Shown: positions 32,700-42,974, counted from the first letter of the stretch. The stretch: DNA of 64,000 nucleotides from Serratia proteamaculans (GCF_008830365.1 NZ_WBKI01000001.1:868001-932000); one strand, 5' to 3'. The notes: a model not told the origin generated them from the sequence alone. Numbers and translations: made by a program.

Positions 32700-33983
32700 A
32701 TGTCGTCAGTTCAACAACATGGTTATGCCGGTCGCCCGGTTCGGGTGCTGGTGATTGGTGCCGGGGCACGCGGGGAAATTTACTCGCGCTACGCGTTGGC
32801 GCACCCGGATTTAATGCAGGTGGTGGCCGTGGCCGAACCGCGAGATGTCTACCGCCGGCAGTTTGTCGAACAGCATGCCATAGCGGCGGACAAGGTGTTC
32901 ACCGACTGGCAGCAGGCCGCAGACGCCGGCAAATTGGCCGACGCGGTGCTGATTTGTACTCAGGATACTTTGCATCTCGAACCGGCGCTGGCCTTTGCCA
33001 AACAGGGTTATGCCATGCTGCTGGAAAAACCGCTGTCGCCGGATGCCAGTGAATGCCGCACTATCGTCGAGGAAGTGGTGCGCCAGAGGCTGATTTTCTC
33101 GGTCGGCCATGTGCTGCGCTATACGCGCTATACCCAAAAGCTGAAACAACTGCTGCGCGATAACGTGATTGGCGACATCGTCAGCCTGCAGCACCTGGAG
33201 CCGGTGGGTTACTGGCATCAGGCCCACTCCTTCGTGCGCGGCAACTGGCGCAACGACGGTGAGGCGGCCTTTATGCTGCTGCAGAAGTCCTGCCACGACA
33301 TCGACTGGATCCGCTACATCATGGAATTGCCCTGTGAGCAGATCAGTTCCTTCGGCGGCCTGCGCCACTTCCGCCAGGAAAACCAACCGGCCGGTGCGGC
33401 GGACAACTGCCTGGACTGCGCGGTGGAAGCCAACTGCCCTTACTCCGCCAAACGCATTTATCTGGGTGACAACCACAAAGCAACGCCGGGTTTTCTGCGG
33501 GTATTAACACCCGAAGTCGATCAGCCGCATCTGCAGGCGGCACTGCGCGACGGTCAATATGGTCGCTGCGTCTACCGCTGCGACAATAACGTGGTCGATC
33601 ATCAGGTGGTCAATATGCAGTTTACCGGTGGCCGTACCGCCTCCTTCACCATGACCGCCTTTACCCGACTGGAAGATCGCCAAACCCGTATTTTTGGTAG
33701 CCACGGTTGTCTCGAAGGTGACGGACGTTACATCCGTATCACCTCTTTTGTCGACGACAGTGAAAAGGTCTACGACGTCGATGAAGCCGAAGATCTGCAC
33801 GCCATGGCCGGTCACGGCGGTGGCGATTACTACCTGATGCAGCATTTTATCGACGCGATCCGTACCAACGATCCTTCCCAGATACTGTCCGGCCCGGCAG
33901 AAACGCTGGAAAGTCATCTGATGGTGTTTGCGGCGGAGCGCGCGCGCCGTGAATCCGCCGTTATTACCCTGAACGGAGCCTGA
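32700..33983 (+). CDS. Gfo/Idh/MocA-family oxidoreductase
   Basis: A 427-residue protein. The N-terminal Rossmann domain has the dinucleotide motif VLVIGAGARGEIY (about residues 15-27) and the family Lys in LLEKPLSPD. The C-terminal alpha/beta domain contains a Cys-rich stretch (DNCLDCAVEANCPYSAKRIY, about 237-256) that could bind a metal or be structural. Family members oxidise or epimerise sugars with NAD(P)H. GH109 alpha-N-acetylgalactosaminidases share this fold, so a glycosidase role in this GalNAc-type island is possible but unproven. It sits 19 bases after the ATPase gene, in the same operon. Confidence 0.85.
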   Translation: MSSVQQHGYAGRPVRVLVIGAGARGEIYSRYALAHPDLMQVVAVAEPRDVYRRQFVEQHAIAADKVFTDWQQAADAGKLADAVLICTQDTLHLEPALAFAKQGYAMLLEKPLSPDASECRTIVEEVVRQRLIFSVGHVLRYTRYTQKLKQLLRDNVIGDIVSLQHLEPVGYWHQAHSFVRGNWRNDGEAAFMLLQKSCHDIDWIRYIMELPCEQISSFGGLRHFRQENQPAGAADNCLDCAVEANCPYSAKRIYLGDNHKATPGFLRVLTPEVDQPHLQAALRDGQYGRCVYRCDNNVVDHQVVNMQFTGGRTASFTMTAFTRLEDRQTRIFGSHGCLEGDGRYIRITSFVDDSEKVYDVDEAEDLHAMAGHGGGDYYLMQHFIDAIRTNDPSQILSGPAETLESHLMVFAAERARRESAVITLNGA

Positions 33984-33987
33984 ATAC

Positions 33988-34911
33988 GTGGAAATATCCC
34001 AGATACGCTACGGTTTCGACATCGGTGGTACCAAGATCGAAATGGCGGCCTACGACCGGCAGCTCAGGCAGGTGCTGTGCCAGCGGATCGGCACCCCCAC
34101 CGGCGATTACCGCAAATTTTTGTCCTGCATCCATCAATTGGTCGAGCAGGCCGATAGAGAGTTGCATACCCAGGGCAGCATCGGCATCGGTTTACCGGGC
34201 GTGACCGATCCGCGCAGCCGCCGACAACTGGCGGTGAATGTGCCCTGCCTGACCGGCCACTGTCTGGCTGACGACCTGGCGCAAGCCTTGGCGCGGCCGG
34301 TTGAAATTGAAAACGACTGCCGCTGCTTTGCCCTTTCCGAAGCCAGTACGCCGCAAACCGACCATCTGGCGCTGGTATTTGGCGCCATTATCGGCACCGG
34401 GGCTGGGGGTGGATTGGTGATGAATAAACAGTTGCATAAAGGACGTAACGGGCTTGCCGGGGAATGGGGGCACACCCCTATCTCCGCCCAATTGGCACAA
34501 CGCTACGACTTACCGCTGTTCACCTGCAACTGCGGGCTAACCGGCTGCTTTGAGCGCTATGTTTCCGGCAGTGGCCTGTTGGCGTTGAGCCGCCATTTCG
34601 GTCATCCGGCGGATAACGTCCCGGCGTTAATCGCCAGTTTTCGACTAGGGGACCCTCTGGCACGGCGGTTGATGGCCATGTACGTCGATATTCTGGCCAG
34701 CGCACTGGCCGGCCTGCAACTGCTGCTGGACGTAGACGCTTTCGTGCTCGGCGGTGGGCTGTCCAACGTAGGCGAGTTGTACTCCCTGTTGCCGCCAGCC
34801 ATGAGCCATTGGCTGTTACCCGGCACCGAACCGGCGGCAGTCTACCCACCGGTGCACGGCGACAGCAGCGGTGTACGCGGCGCCGCATTATTACGCCAAA
34901 GCTGGCAATAA
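33988..34911 (+). CDS. ROK-family sugar kinase (NagK-like)
   Basis: A 307-residue ROK kinase with phosphate-binding DIGGTK (11-16), catalytic Asp110 in ENDCRCFALSEA and GTGAGGGLV. It has GEWGH (158-162) and the zinc motif C-x-C-x4-C (Cys180, 182, 187). The wording is close to N-acetylglucosamine kinase NagK. It would phosphorylate an imported N-acetylhexosamine at C6; in this island N-acetylgalactosamine or a related sugar is likely. GTG start with GGAG 9 bases upstream, four bases after the oxidoreductase stop. The following 332-base gap holds only regulatory sequence. Confidence 0.88.
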   Translation: MEISQIRYGFDIGGTKIEMAAYDRQLRQVLCQRIGTPTGDYRKFLSCIHQLVEQADRELHTQGSIGIGLPGVTDPRSRRQLAVNVPCLTGHCLADDLAQALARPVEIENDCRCFALSEASTPQTDHLALVFGAIIGTGAGGGLVMNKQLHKGRNGLAGEWGHTPISAQLAQRYDLPLFTCNCGLTGCFERYVSGSGLLALSRHFGHPADNVPALIASFRLGDPLARRLMAMYVDILASALAGLQLLLDVDAFVLGGGLSNVGELYSLLPPAMSHWLLPGTEPAAVYPPVHGDSSGVRGAALLRQSWQ

Positions 34912-35042
34912 AAAAGAGTGAAAAGACCGTCAGGAAAAAATCAATGGCACAGCTTTCATCCTGCTTTCGGCAAATTAGCCCCGGCGGTAAGTTGCCGTCT
35001 GATAAATAACGGATTACGGCTTTTCACTTTATTTCCCGGCAG

Positions 35043-35067
35043 CTTTCGGTTGAGGGCAAACTGAAAG
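35043..35067. promoter_or_regulatory. Candidate AgaR-like operator, inverted pair
   Basis: CTTTCGGTT (35043-35051) and AACTGAAAG (35059-35067) form an inverted repeat with one mismatch and a 7-base spacer. They are about 180 bases upstream of the deoR-type gene and match the CTTTCRGTT repeats before the importer. Confidence 0.55.
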
Positions 35068-35159
35068 GAAGTTGATATATAAACAATTGATACATATGGT
35101 TTTTTATAAAATAACCAGTTGCATTTCACTGTTTCGTTTGCTGTAATTCGCCACGAACA

Positions 35160-35168
35160 ACTGAAAGC
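35160..35168. promoter_or_regulatory. Third CTTTCAGTT element before the deoR-type gene
   Basis: AACTGAAAG (complement CTTTCAGTT) recurs 76 bases before the regulator start. It may be a half-site of an operator with the upstream inverted pair. Nothing else but A+T-rich promoter sequence is seen in 34912-35243. Confidence 0.4.
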
Positions 35169-35243
35169 ACTCCTGCCAGATTAACTGCGACGCATTGCGC
35201 CGCGGCCGGGTATGGCTACAGCTAAATCAGGAGTCACGCGTTA

Positions 35244-36014
35244 ATGATCAATACCCTAAAACGACGGGAATTAATTATCGACCAGCTTTGTCGCGAAGGC
35301 TCGGTACGCGTCGAACAACTCAGCGCCCAGTTTGCAGTTTCCAGCGTCACTATTCGCAGCGATCTGCGTCAACTGGAAAAAAGCGGCTGTGCGGTCCGGG
35401 CTTACGGCGGCGCAATGCTCAACAAGCAGTTCGCCTTCGATCGTCCGTTACAGGACAAGGGCCGCATCAATCGCGACGTGAAATACACCATTGCCTGTGC
35501 AGCGGCAGCCCTGGTCAACGACGGCGACGCCATCATTCTCGACTCCGGCTCCACCACCAGCCAAATGGCGCAGCAGTTGGTCGGCAAAAAAGATCTGGTG
35601 GTAATGACCAACGCATTGAATATCGCTTTCGAACTGGCCAACAACGAACAGGTTGATCTGATGGTGGTCGGCGGCAGCGTACGGCGTAAATCCTGGTCTC
35701 TGTACGGCCCGGCCGCCGAGCAGCACATGCGTCAGTTCCGTTTCGATAAGCTGTTTCTCGGCGTCGACGGTTTTGATTTGCACAGCGGCATCACCACGCC
35801 GGATCCCGGCGAAGCGCAACTTAACCGCGCCATGTGCGACGTCGCACGCGAAGTGATCGCCGTGGCGGACGCCAGCAAGTTCGGTCGCACCAGTTTTTGC
35901 ATGATCCGTGAAATCGGCCAAATCCAGCGTTTGGTCACCGACAGCCGCATCCCGGAAAGCTACCTGAATGCGCTGAACCATTTAGGGGTCGATGTGATTA
36001 TCGCCGACCGTTAA
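35244..36014 (+). CDS. DeoR-family regulator, AgaR-like
   Basis: A 256-residue DeoR regulator. The N-terminal winged helix is residues 3-57 (VEQLSAQFAVSSVTIRSDLR, then YGGA). The C-terminal SIS-like sugar-phosphate sensor has DSGSTTSQMAQ, VMTNALNIAFEL, VVGGSVRRK and FLGVDGFDLHSGITTPDPGE. DeoR repressors release DNA on binding a sugar phosphate; AgaR controls GalNAc/galactosamine genes. It begins the second transcription block of the island (with agaS and the aldolase), and CTTTCRGTT elements lie upstream. It probably controls both blocks. Confidence 0.88.
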   Translation: MINTLKRRELIIDQLCREGSVRVEQLSAQFAVSSVTIRSDLRQLEKSGCAVRAYGGAMLNKQFAFDRPLQDKGRINRDVKYTIACAAAALVNDGDAIILDSGSTTSQMAQQLVGKKDLVVMTNALNIAFELANNEQVDLMVVGGSVRRKSWSLYGPAAEQHMRQFRFDKLFLGVDGFDLHSGITTPDPGEAQLNRAMCDVAREVIAVADASKFGRTSFCMIREIGQIQRLVTDSRIPESYLNALNHLGVDVIIADR

Positions 36015-36040
36015 CCGAGGTTTTTTAAGGAGTTTTCAAC

Positions 36041-37207
36041 ATGAACGGTTATTTTGCTTACGATGCGGGCTGGCTGGAACAACGACACGCGTTGCATACC
36101 GCACGTGAGATTTGGCAGCAGCCGGATTTATGGGCCGCCCTGCACCAGCAGTTACAGCTGCAACAAGCGCTGTGGCAGCCTTTCCTTGACCCGCTGCTGG
36201 CTAACCCTCGCCTGCAGATTGTTCTGTGCGGTGCGGGCAGCTCTGCCTTCGCCGGCCGCGCGTTGGCGCCCTGGCTGCGTGAGAAAACCGGCCGTGACGT
36301 GGTGGCCTACGGCACTACGGATATAGTCGCCAACCCGCACCAGTATCTCGATCTTACGCGCCCTACGCTGCTGGTCTCTTTCGCCCGATCCGGCAACAGC
36401 CCGGAGAGCGTGGCAACGGTGGAACTGGCTGACCAACTGCTGCCGGAAAGCTATCACCTGATGCTGGTGTGCAACCCGGACAGCCAATTGGCGCAATATG
36501 CCCATCAGCGCGACAATGTCTGTTCATTGGTGATGCCGCAGGGCTCCAACGATCAAAGCTTCGCCATGACTTCCAGCTTTAGCTGCATGATGCTGTCTGC
36601 CGCGCTATTGCTCGGCCCGCAGTCCCTGGCCGAGGCCCAGCGGCCTCTGACGGCGATGGTCGTACGCTGCAATGAACTGCGTGAAACCCTGCAGCCCCAG
36701 GTGAAAGCATTGGCGGCCAGCGGTTTCCGGCGTTATATCACGCTGGGTGGCAGTTGCTTCACCGGGCTGGCAGAAGAGGCTTCGTTGAAGATGCTGGAGC
36801 TGACGGCCGGACAGATTGTCACCCGCTACGATTCGCCGCTCGGTCTGCGCCATGGCCCCAAGTTTATGGTCGATAACCAGACCCTGGTCCTGCTGATGTT
36901 CTCCAGCGGCGACTATGCCCGTCAGTACGATCGCGATTTGTGGAATGAGCTGCAACGTGACGGGTTGGCAATGCAGATGGTCGGCCTGGCCGGCAGCACC
37001 CAGCCGCTGTGCGACATGATACTGAACCTGCACCACGCTGAAGATGACGTCTGGCTGCTGTTCCCTTACCTGTTATTCACCCAAATGCTGGCATTTGAAA
37101 GTTCGCTGGCACTTGACCTGACGCCAGATAACCCGTGCCCGACCGGTGAAGTTAACCGGGTAGTGAAAGGCGTCACCATTTACCGTTATCCGTCATCTGT
37201 GGCGTAA
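36041..37207 (+). CDS. agaS: AgaS-type SIS protein, galactosamine-6-phosphate deaminase/isomerase
   Basis: A 388-residue tandem SIS-domain protein. The first domain carries ACGSSxF-like text (LCGAGSSAFAGRA) and VSFARSGNSPES; the second has TLGGSCFTGLAEEASLK. The C-terminal catalytic region includes LGLRHGPKF. AgaS converts galactosamine-6-phosphate to tagatose-6-phosphate and ammonia. It lies 26 bases after the regulator gene and 9 before the aldolase gene, in one transcript. The start has an AAGGAG at good spacing. Names are by similarity and context. Confidence 0.87.
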   Translation: MNGYFAYDAGWLEQRHALHTAREIWQQPDLWAALHQQLQLQQALWQPFLDPLLANPRLQIVLCGAGSSAFAGRALAPWLREKTGRDVVAYGTTDIVANPHQYLDLTRPTLLVSFARSGNSPESVATVELADQLLPESYHLMLVCNPDSQLAQYAHQRDNVCSLVMPQGSNDQSFAMTSSFSCMMLSAALLLGPQSLAEAQRPLTAMVVRCNELRETLQPQVKALAASGFRRYITLGGSCFTGLAEEASLKMLELTAGQIVTRYDSPLGLRHGPKFMVDNQTLVLLMFSSGDYARQYDRDLWNELQRDGLAMQMVGLAGSTQPLCDMILNLHHAEDDVWLLFPYLLFTQMLAFESSLALDLTPDNPCPTGEVNRVVKGVTIYRYPSSVA

Positions 37208-38071
<864 letters not shown>

Positions 38072-38134
38072 CCCAGAATAAAGCACCAAGCCTGGCCGCC
38101 GTTTCAGATTCAACTGCGGCCATAACCATTTTTT

Positions 38135-38156
38135 ACCGTGACGTAGTTCACGGTAC
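38135..38156. other. Perfect 8-bp dyad after the aldolase gene
   Basis: TACCGTGA (38135-38142) and TCACGGTA (38149-38156) flank a 6-base spacer. T residues precede it rather than follow, so it is not an intrinsic terminator for the aldolase; it could be a protein-binding site. No gene is seen in 38072-38392. Confidence 0.4.
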
Positions 38157-38197
38157 ATCCGCTACATCCGCCTGCGAATCATTAAGCCGTCTTCAGC

Positions 38198-38211
38198 ATG
38201 ATCTAAATCAT
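38198..38211. promoter_or_regulatory. FNR-like site upstream of the mini fimbrial gene
   Basis: ATGATCTAAATCAT matches the FNR consensus TTGATNNNNATCAA at 8 of 10 defined positions. It is 180 bases upstream of the small fimbrial-like gene. Weak evidence from the motif alone. Confidence 0.3.
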
Positions 38212-38392
38212 GGTTTTTCCCGCCCCCCTCCCTATTATCAAATCAATTGGCACTAAAAATTAAGAATAGTATATAAATCATTCAAAACGGAGATTGCTGT
38301 AATTTGGATTAGGATGACATTCAACATACCCGTTTAATTTTTGTTTGATTGGAGTCACTTATTTTTCATTTCATTTTAAAAAGGAATTAATA

Positions 38393-38683
38393 ATGAACTA
38401 TTCGCTTATGGTATTGGGGCTGCTGGCCCTCCTTCCGGCTGCTTTGCAGGCAGCACAGGGCGGAACAGTCCACTTTACCGGGAAGATCGCCGCCCCCACC
38501 TGTGAAATAAGCCACAACAAGGGTAAACTTATATCATCCTGTTACCGTGAAATCAGCGATGAAACCTTTGGTTTTATCACAATGCCCATAGAGATGATGT
38601 CATCAGAATTAGTTTCCTCCGCAACTACCGAACTCGTTAATAATAACTCATCTCTTCAGAGAGTGACCGTCAGTTATAATTAA
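38393..38683 (+). CDS. Short fimbrial-like secreted protein
   Basis: A 96-residue protein with a clear signal peptide (residues about 1-20, MNYSLMVLGLLALLPAALQA). The mature part starts like a type 1 fimbrillin (GTVHFTGKIAAPTCEIS) with two Cys, and ends in VTVSYN. True fimbrial subunits are about 160-180 residues, so it has only about half of the pilin fold. It could be a truncated pilin, or a small family using the same N-terminal motif. No chaperone or usher genes are near. The ATG at 38393 has AAGGA 8 bases upstream; the longer upstream frame is not supported. Confidence 0.65.
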   Translation: MNYSLMVLGLLALLPAALQAAQGGTVHFTGKIAAPTCEISHNKGKLISSCYREISDETFGFITMPIEMMSSELVSSATTELVNNNSSLQRVTVSYN

Positions 38684-38813
38684 CCACGAAATTACATTCT
38701 TGAATTCGGATAATATGCATTAGAATAAAAAAGAAGCAATACAGTATTATTTTATAGATCCTCAGATTCATTAATAGTTCTTAACCCGAGTTAAACGAAA
38801 CATATCTTGAGAC

Positions 38814-38836
38814 GGGGCGAACTCTCTTATCGCCCC
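38814..38836. other. Hairpin before ogt
   Basis: GGGGCGA and TCGCCCC form a 7-bp stem with a 9-base loop, about 80 bases before the ogt start. It has no clear U tract; it may end the fimbrial-like transcript. Confidence 0.4.
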
Positions 38837-38914
38837 ATCTTCATGTCCGGAATCCGCCATCACTCCCCCGCATTTCGTGTAATAATCCCCTCATCAAACG
38901 AGAGGAGTAATCAT

Positions 38915-39439
38915 ATGCAGACTTTTTTTATTGACCGTATGGCGACGCCAGTGGGTGAACTGGTGCTAATTGCCGATGAGCAGGACCGGTTACGCGCCAT
39001 TGACTGGACTGAGCATGAAGTGCGCCTGATGAAGCTGCTGAATACTCATTACCGTGCCGACCATTTCCAACTGGTAGACAAACGCAACCCCGGCGGTCTG
39101 ACCGATGCCATGCAGCGCTATTTTACTGGTGAGTTGGATGTCATTGATCAGTTGCCGGTGATGACCGCCGGCACCGAATTCCAGCGTAGTGTATGGCAGC
39201 AACTGCGTCAGATCCCATGCGGTGAGATCATTACCTATGGCGAATTGGCGAAACGCATCGGGCGCCCGACTGCCTCACGTGCAGTAGGTATGGCCAACGG
39301 CTCCAACCCCATCAGCATCGTGGTCCCCTGCCACCGGGTGATCGGTTCGCAGGGCGCATTGACTGGCTATGCCGGCGGCGTTCAGCGAAAACAATGGCTG
39401 TTAAAGCATGAAGGCTATTGGCAGAACGAACTGCTTTAA
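38915..39439 (+). CDS. ogt: Methylated-DNA-protein-cysteine methyltransferase Ogt
   Basis: A 174-residue alkyltransferase. The acceptor Cys139 is in the PCHRV motif (138-142), preceded by the helix-turn-helix arginine finger GRPTASRAVGMANGSNP. It removes O6-alkyl groups from guanine and related lesions by irreversible transfer to itself. The ATG at 38915 has GAGGAG upstream. The frame continues 36 codons further up, but that extension has no similarity. As in E. coli, fnr and uspE follow. Confidence 0.95.
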   Translation: MQTFFIDRMATPVGELVLIADEQDRLRAIDWTEHEVRLMKLLNTHYRADHFQLVDKRNPGGLTDAMQRYFTGELDVIDQLPVMTAGTEFQRSVWQQLRQIPCGEIITYGELAKRIGRPTASRAVGMANGSNPISIVVPCHRVIGSQGALTGYAGGVQRKQWLLKHEGYWQNELL

Positions 39440-39442
39440 CCC

Positions 39443-39477
39443 CCGCAGCCGGGCATCGCAAGATACCCCGGCTGCGG
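39443..39477 (+). other. Stem-loop after ogt
   Basis: CCGCAGCCGGG and CCCGGCTGCGG form a perfect 11-bp G/C-rich stem with a 13-base loop, 4 bases after the stop. It lacks a U tract, so it is probably a mRNA 3' end or Rho-linked structure. Confidence 0.55.
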
Positions 39478-39627
39478 TAAGCGTTACGTATTGCTGTAAG
39501 TGGCAAGGAAATCAAAACATTTCGGGCAACTACAGAACAATCTACGGTATGGTTGCTCAAATTTCGCACAGAATGCCCCCGTTGTTATTAATGCTACCCT
39601 TATCACCTGCAAGAAAAGATGTTAAAA

Positions 39628-39641
39628 TTGACGCATATCAA
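39628..39641. promoter_or_regulatory. FNR autoregulatory site
   Basis: TTGACGCATATCAA differs from TTGATNNNNATCAA at a single defined position. It lies 21 bases before the fnr start, where E. coli fnr has the same kind of site that FNR uses to repress its own gene. Confidence 0.75.
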
Positions 39642-39661
39642 TTATTGAATGAGCGTAATCT

Positions 39662-40426
39662 ATGATCCCGGAAAAACGCGTGACTCGTCGTATCCAGTCT
39701 GGTGGTTGTGCGATCCATTGCCAGGATTGCAGTATCAGCCAACTGTGTATTCCTTTTACTCTTAATGCTCATGAGCTGGACCAGCTCGACAACATTATCG
39801 AAAGGAAAAAGCCTATCCAGAAGGGCCAGACCCTGTTCAAGGCGGGCGACGAGCTGAAATCGCTGTACGCTATCCGCTCCGGGACCATCAAGAGTTACAC
39901 CATCACCGAACAAGGTGATGAGCAAATCACCGGCTTCCACCTGGCGGGCGATCTGGTCGGTTTTGACGCTATTGGCGGCCTGAAACACCCAAGCTTCGCT
40001 CAGGCGCTGGAAACCTCCATGGTGTGTGAGATCCCATTCGAAACACTGGATGACCTGTCCGGCAAAATGCCAAACCTGCGCCAGCAAATCATGCGCCTGA
40101 TGAGCGGCGAGATTAAAGGCGACCAGGACATGATCCTGCTGTTGTCGAAGAAAAATGCCGAAGAGCGCCTGGCGGCTTTCGTCTATAACCTGTCGCGCCG
40201 CTTTGCGGAACGCGGTTTCTCACCCCGTGAGTTCCGCCTGACCATGACCCGTGGTGACATCGGCAACTATCTTGGCCAGACGGTAGAAACCATCAGCCGC
40301 CTGCTGGGTCGCTTCCAGAAAAGCGAAATCCTCAGCGTTAAAGGCAAATACATCACCATCGAAAACGTCGACGCCCTGTCGGTGCTGGCCGGTACGCCAC
40401 GGATTAACGTGACCGTAAACGCCTGA
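39662..40426 (+). CDS. fnr: Anaerobic regulator FNR
   Basis: A 254-residue CRP/FNR-family regulator, nearly identical to E. coli FNR through most of its length. The [4Fe-4S] ligands are Cys20, Cys23 and Cys29 ([11 protein letters not shown]) and Cys122 (SMVCEIPF). The dimer helix is [20 protein letters not shown] and the recognition helix is in [14 protein letters not shown]. Under anoxia the cluster is intact and FNR activates anaerobic respiration genes. The C-terminus is four residues longer than in E. coli. An FNR site precedes the gene. Confidence 0.98.
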   Translation: MIPEKRVTRRIQSGGCAIHCQDCSISQLCIPFTLNAHELDQLDNIIERKKPIQKGQTLFKAGDELKSLYAIRSGTIKSYTITEQGDEQITGFHLAGDLVGFDAIGGLKHPSFAQALETSMVCEIPFETLDDLSGKMPNLRQQIMRLMSGEIKGDQDMILLLSKKNAEERLAAFVYNLSRRFAERGFSPREFRLTMTRGDIGNYLGQTVETISRLLGRFQKSEILSVKGKYITIENVDALSVLAGTPRINVTVNA

Positions 40427-40552
40427 TCCTAAGCTGGGTTGGTAATTCAACAGAATTATTGACCCAGCACATCTCTGCCGCTGTTCTGTTTTTCAATGTT
40501 GGGTTACTCTGTAAATTGACAGACTGTTGATTTTCAGCTGTAAGGAGGCCCT

Positions 40553-41515
40553 ATGGCGAAGTATCAGAATCTTCTGGTGGCTATTGACCCCAATCAGGAC
40601 GACCAGCCGGCACTGCGCCGGGCGGTATACCTGATAAAACGAAATGGCGGGCGCATTAAGGCCTTCCTGCCTATTTACGACTTCTCTTACGAGATGACGA
40701 CCTTGCTCTCCCCGGACGAAAGAACGGCGATGCGACAAGGTGTTATCAGCCAACGCGCCGCGTGGATCAACGAGCAATGCCGTTTTTACCTCGACGAAGG
40801 CGTCCCTATAGAAATCAAAGTCGTCTGGCATAACCGTCCTTATGAGGCGATTATTCAGGAAGTGATCGCCGGTAAGCACGATCTGCTGCTGAAAATGGCG
40901 CATCAACACGACCGGCTGGAGTCCGTAATTTTCACCCCAACCGACTGGCACCTGCTACGCAAATGCCCTTGCCCGGTGTGGATGGTCAAGGATCAACCCT
41001 GGCAGGAAGGCAGCAAAGCCGTGGTGGCGGTTAATCTGGCCAGCGAAGAGCCTTACCATGACCCATTGAACATCAAGCTGGTGCAGGAAACCGTTGAACT
41101 GGCACAAAACGTCAACCAAACCGAAGTTCATCTGGTCGGCGCCTACCCCGTTACTCCCATTAATATCGCTATCGAGCTGCCTGATTTTGACCCCAGTGTC
41201 TACAACGATGCCATTCGCGGGCAACACCTGATCGCCATGAAGGCGTTAAGGCAGAAATTCTGCATTAAAGAAGAATTTACCCACGTTGAGAAAGGTCTGC
41301 CGGAAGAGGTGATCCCCGATTTGGCCGAGCACTTGCAGGCGGGTGTGGTGGTGTTAGGTACCCTGGGGCGTACCGGGATTTCGGCGGCGTTTATTGGCAA
41401 CACGGCAGAACATGTGATCGATCATCTGAAATGTGACCTGCTGGTGATTAAGCCGGAAAACTTCAATTGCCCGATCGAAGCTGATGAGGACGATGAGCAC
41501 GACGACGAAGATTGA
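40553..41515 (+). CDS. uspE: Universal stress protein UspE
   Basis: A 320-residue protein made of two tandem Usp domains (residues about 1-150 and 155-305), as in E. coli UspE. The C-terminal domain contains [20 protein letters not shown], close to the nucleotide-binding Usp signature, and the protein ends in an acidic tail ([12 protein letters not shown]). UspE acts in the general stress response and cell aggregation. It is followed by a bidirectional terminator and convergent pntB. Confidence 0.96.
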   Translation: MAKYQNLLVAIDPNQDDQPALRRAVYLIKRNGGRIKAFLPIYDFSYEMTTLLSPDERTAMRQGVISQRAAWINEQCRFYLDEGVPIEIKVVWHNRPYEAIIQEVIAGKHDLLLKMAHQHDRLESVIFTPTDWHLLRKCPCPVWMVKDQPWQEGSKAVVAVNLASEEPYHDPLNIKLVQETVELAQNVNQTEVHLVGAYPVTPINIAIELPDFDPSVYNDAIRGQHLIAMKALRQKFCIKEEFTHVEKGLPEEVIPDLAEHLQAGVVVLGTLGRTGISAAFIGNTAEHVIDHLKCDLLVIKPENFNCPIEADEDDEHDDED

Positions 41516-41530
41516 TGTTTAGCGCATAAA

Positions 41531-41558
41531 AAAAACGGGCCCTGACAGGCCCGTTTTT
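41531..41558. terminator. Bidirectional terminator between uspE and pntB
   Basis: AAAAACGGGCC and GGCCCGTTTTT form a perfect 11-bp stem around CTGACA, with the T run on both strands. It lies between the convergent uspE and pntB stops. Confidence 0.92.
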
Positions 41559-41569
41559 ATTGGCTTTCG

Positions 41570-42964
41570 TTACGCCTGCAACGCACGCAATATCGCTTCC
41601 ACACTCTCTTTGGCATCGCCAAACAGCATCTGGGTGTTCTCTTTAAAGAACAGCGGGTTCTGCACGCCGGCATAGCCGGTGTTCATCGACCGCTTAAAGG
41701 CAATCACGTTTTGCGCTTTCCACACTTCCAGCACCGGCATACCGGCGATTGGGCTGCGTGGGTCCTCCAACGCGGCCGGGTTCACCGTATCGTTGGCGCC
41801 GATCACCAGCACGGTGTCGGTGTCCGCGAAATCGTCATTGATTTCGTCCATTTCCAGCACCACGTCATACGGTACCCTGGCTTCCGCCAGCAGCACGTTC
41901 ATGTGGCCCGGCAAGCGCCCGGCAACCGGGTGTATACCAAAGCGCACCTTGATGCCGCGTGCACGCAGTTTCTCGGTGATTTCTGCCACCGGGTACTGCG
42001 CCTGCGCCACCGCCATGCCATAGCCTGGGGTGATGATCACCGAAGTGGAATTCTTCAACTGCTCGGCCACATCTTCCGCCGTCGTTTCGCGATACTCGCC
42101 CATTTCTTCCGCATTACCGGTCGAAGAACCATCAGTACCGAACCCGCCGGCGATCACGCTGATGAACGACCGGTTCATCGCCTTACACATGATGTAAGAC
42201 AGGATGGCACCCGAAGAGCCCACCAACGCACCGGTCACGATCAGCAGATCGTTGCTCAACATGAAGCCAGCCGCCGCTGCTGCCCACCCCGAATAGGAGT
42301 TGAGCATCGACACCACCACCGGCATGTCAGCACCGCCGATAGATGCCACCAGATGCCAGCCAAACGCCAGTGCAATAGCGGTCATCAGCACCAGTGCCAC
42401 TGCCTGCCAACCCACGCTGTCGGCACGAACAAACACCACCAGCAGTAGGAAGGAGACCACCAGTGCCGCCAGGTTCATTTTGTGGCGATTTGGCAGCGCC
42501 AGCGGTTTGGATGAGATGATGCCGCGCAGTTTGCCGAAGGCCACAATCGAACCGGTGAAGGTAACCGCACCGATAAAGATGCCGAGGAACACTTCGGTCA
42601 GATGGATATTCTCCATCACCGGCTCCATCGCCGCGCCGTGATCCAGGTAGCTGTTTAACCCCACCAGGACCGCAGCCAGGCCCACAAAGCTGTGCAGTAC
42701 CGCCACCAATTCTGGCATTTCGGTCATTTCGACCTTTTTAGCCAGATAGACCCCGATGGAGCCCCCGATGATCATCGCGATAATGATCCAGCCCACGTTG
42801 CCGGAGTCCGGACCGAGGATGGTGGCGATCAGCGCAATCGCCATCCCGGCGACGCCAAACAGGTTGCCGCGTTTTGACGTTTCATGGCGCGACAAGCCAG
42901 CCAGGCTACAAATAAACAGGATAGCGGCGACAATGTATGCCGCTGTAACTAATCCTCCAGACAT
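41570..42964 (-). CDS. pntB: NAD(P) transhydrogenase subunit beta
   Basis: A 464-residue PntB. Membrane helices occupy the first about 265 residues, and the C-terminal domain III binds NADP(H), with [18 protein letters not shown] and [10 protein letters not shown]. It works with PntA to transfer hydride from NADH to NADP+, driven by proton import. It follows pntA by 10 bases in the same minus-strand operon. Length matches E. coli PntB (462). Confidence 0.98.
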   Translation of the reverse strand: MSGGLVTAAYIVAAILFICSLAGLSRHETSKRGNLFGVAGMAIALIATILGPDSGNVGWIIIAMIIGGSIGVYLAKKVEMTEMPELVAVLHSFVGLAAVLVGLNSYLDHGAAMEPVMENIHLTEVFLGIFIGAVTFTGSIVAFGKLRGIISSKPLALPNRHKMNLAALVVSFLLLVVFVRADSVGWQAVALVLMTAIALAFGWHLVASIGGADMPVVVSMLNSYSGWAAAAAGFMLSNDLLIVTGALVGSSGAILSYIMCKAMNRSFISVIAGGFGTDGSSTGNAEEMGEYRETTAEDVAEQLKNSTSVIITPGYGMAVAQAQYPVAEITEKLRARGIKVRFGIHPVAGRLPGHMNVLLAEARVPYDVVLEMDEINDDFADTDTVLVIGANDTVNPAALEDPRSPIAGMPVLEVWKAQNVIAFKRSMNTGYAGVQNPLFFKENTQMLFGDAKESVEAILRALQA

Positions 42965-42974
42965 ATGCTACCCC

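Noticed and set aside
34912-35030. 9-bp inverted repeat AGTGAAAAG and CTTTTCACT about 94 bases apart
   Set aside because: It is too widely spaced for a hairpin or operator and likely chance in A+T-rich sequence.
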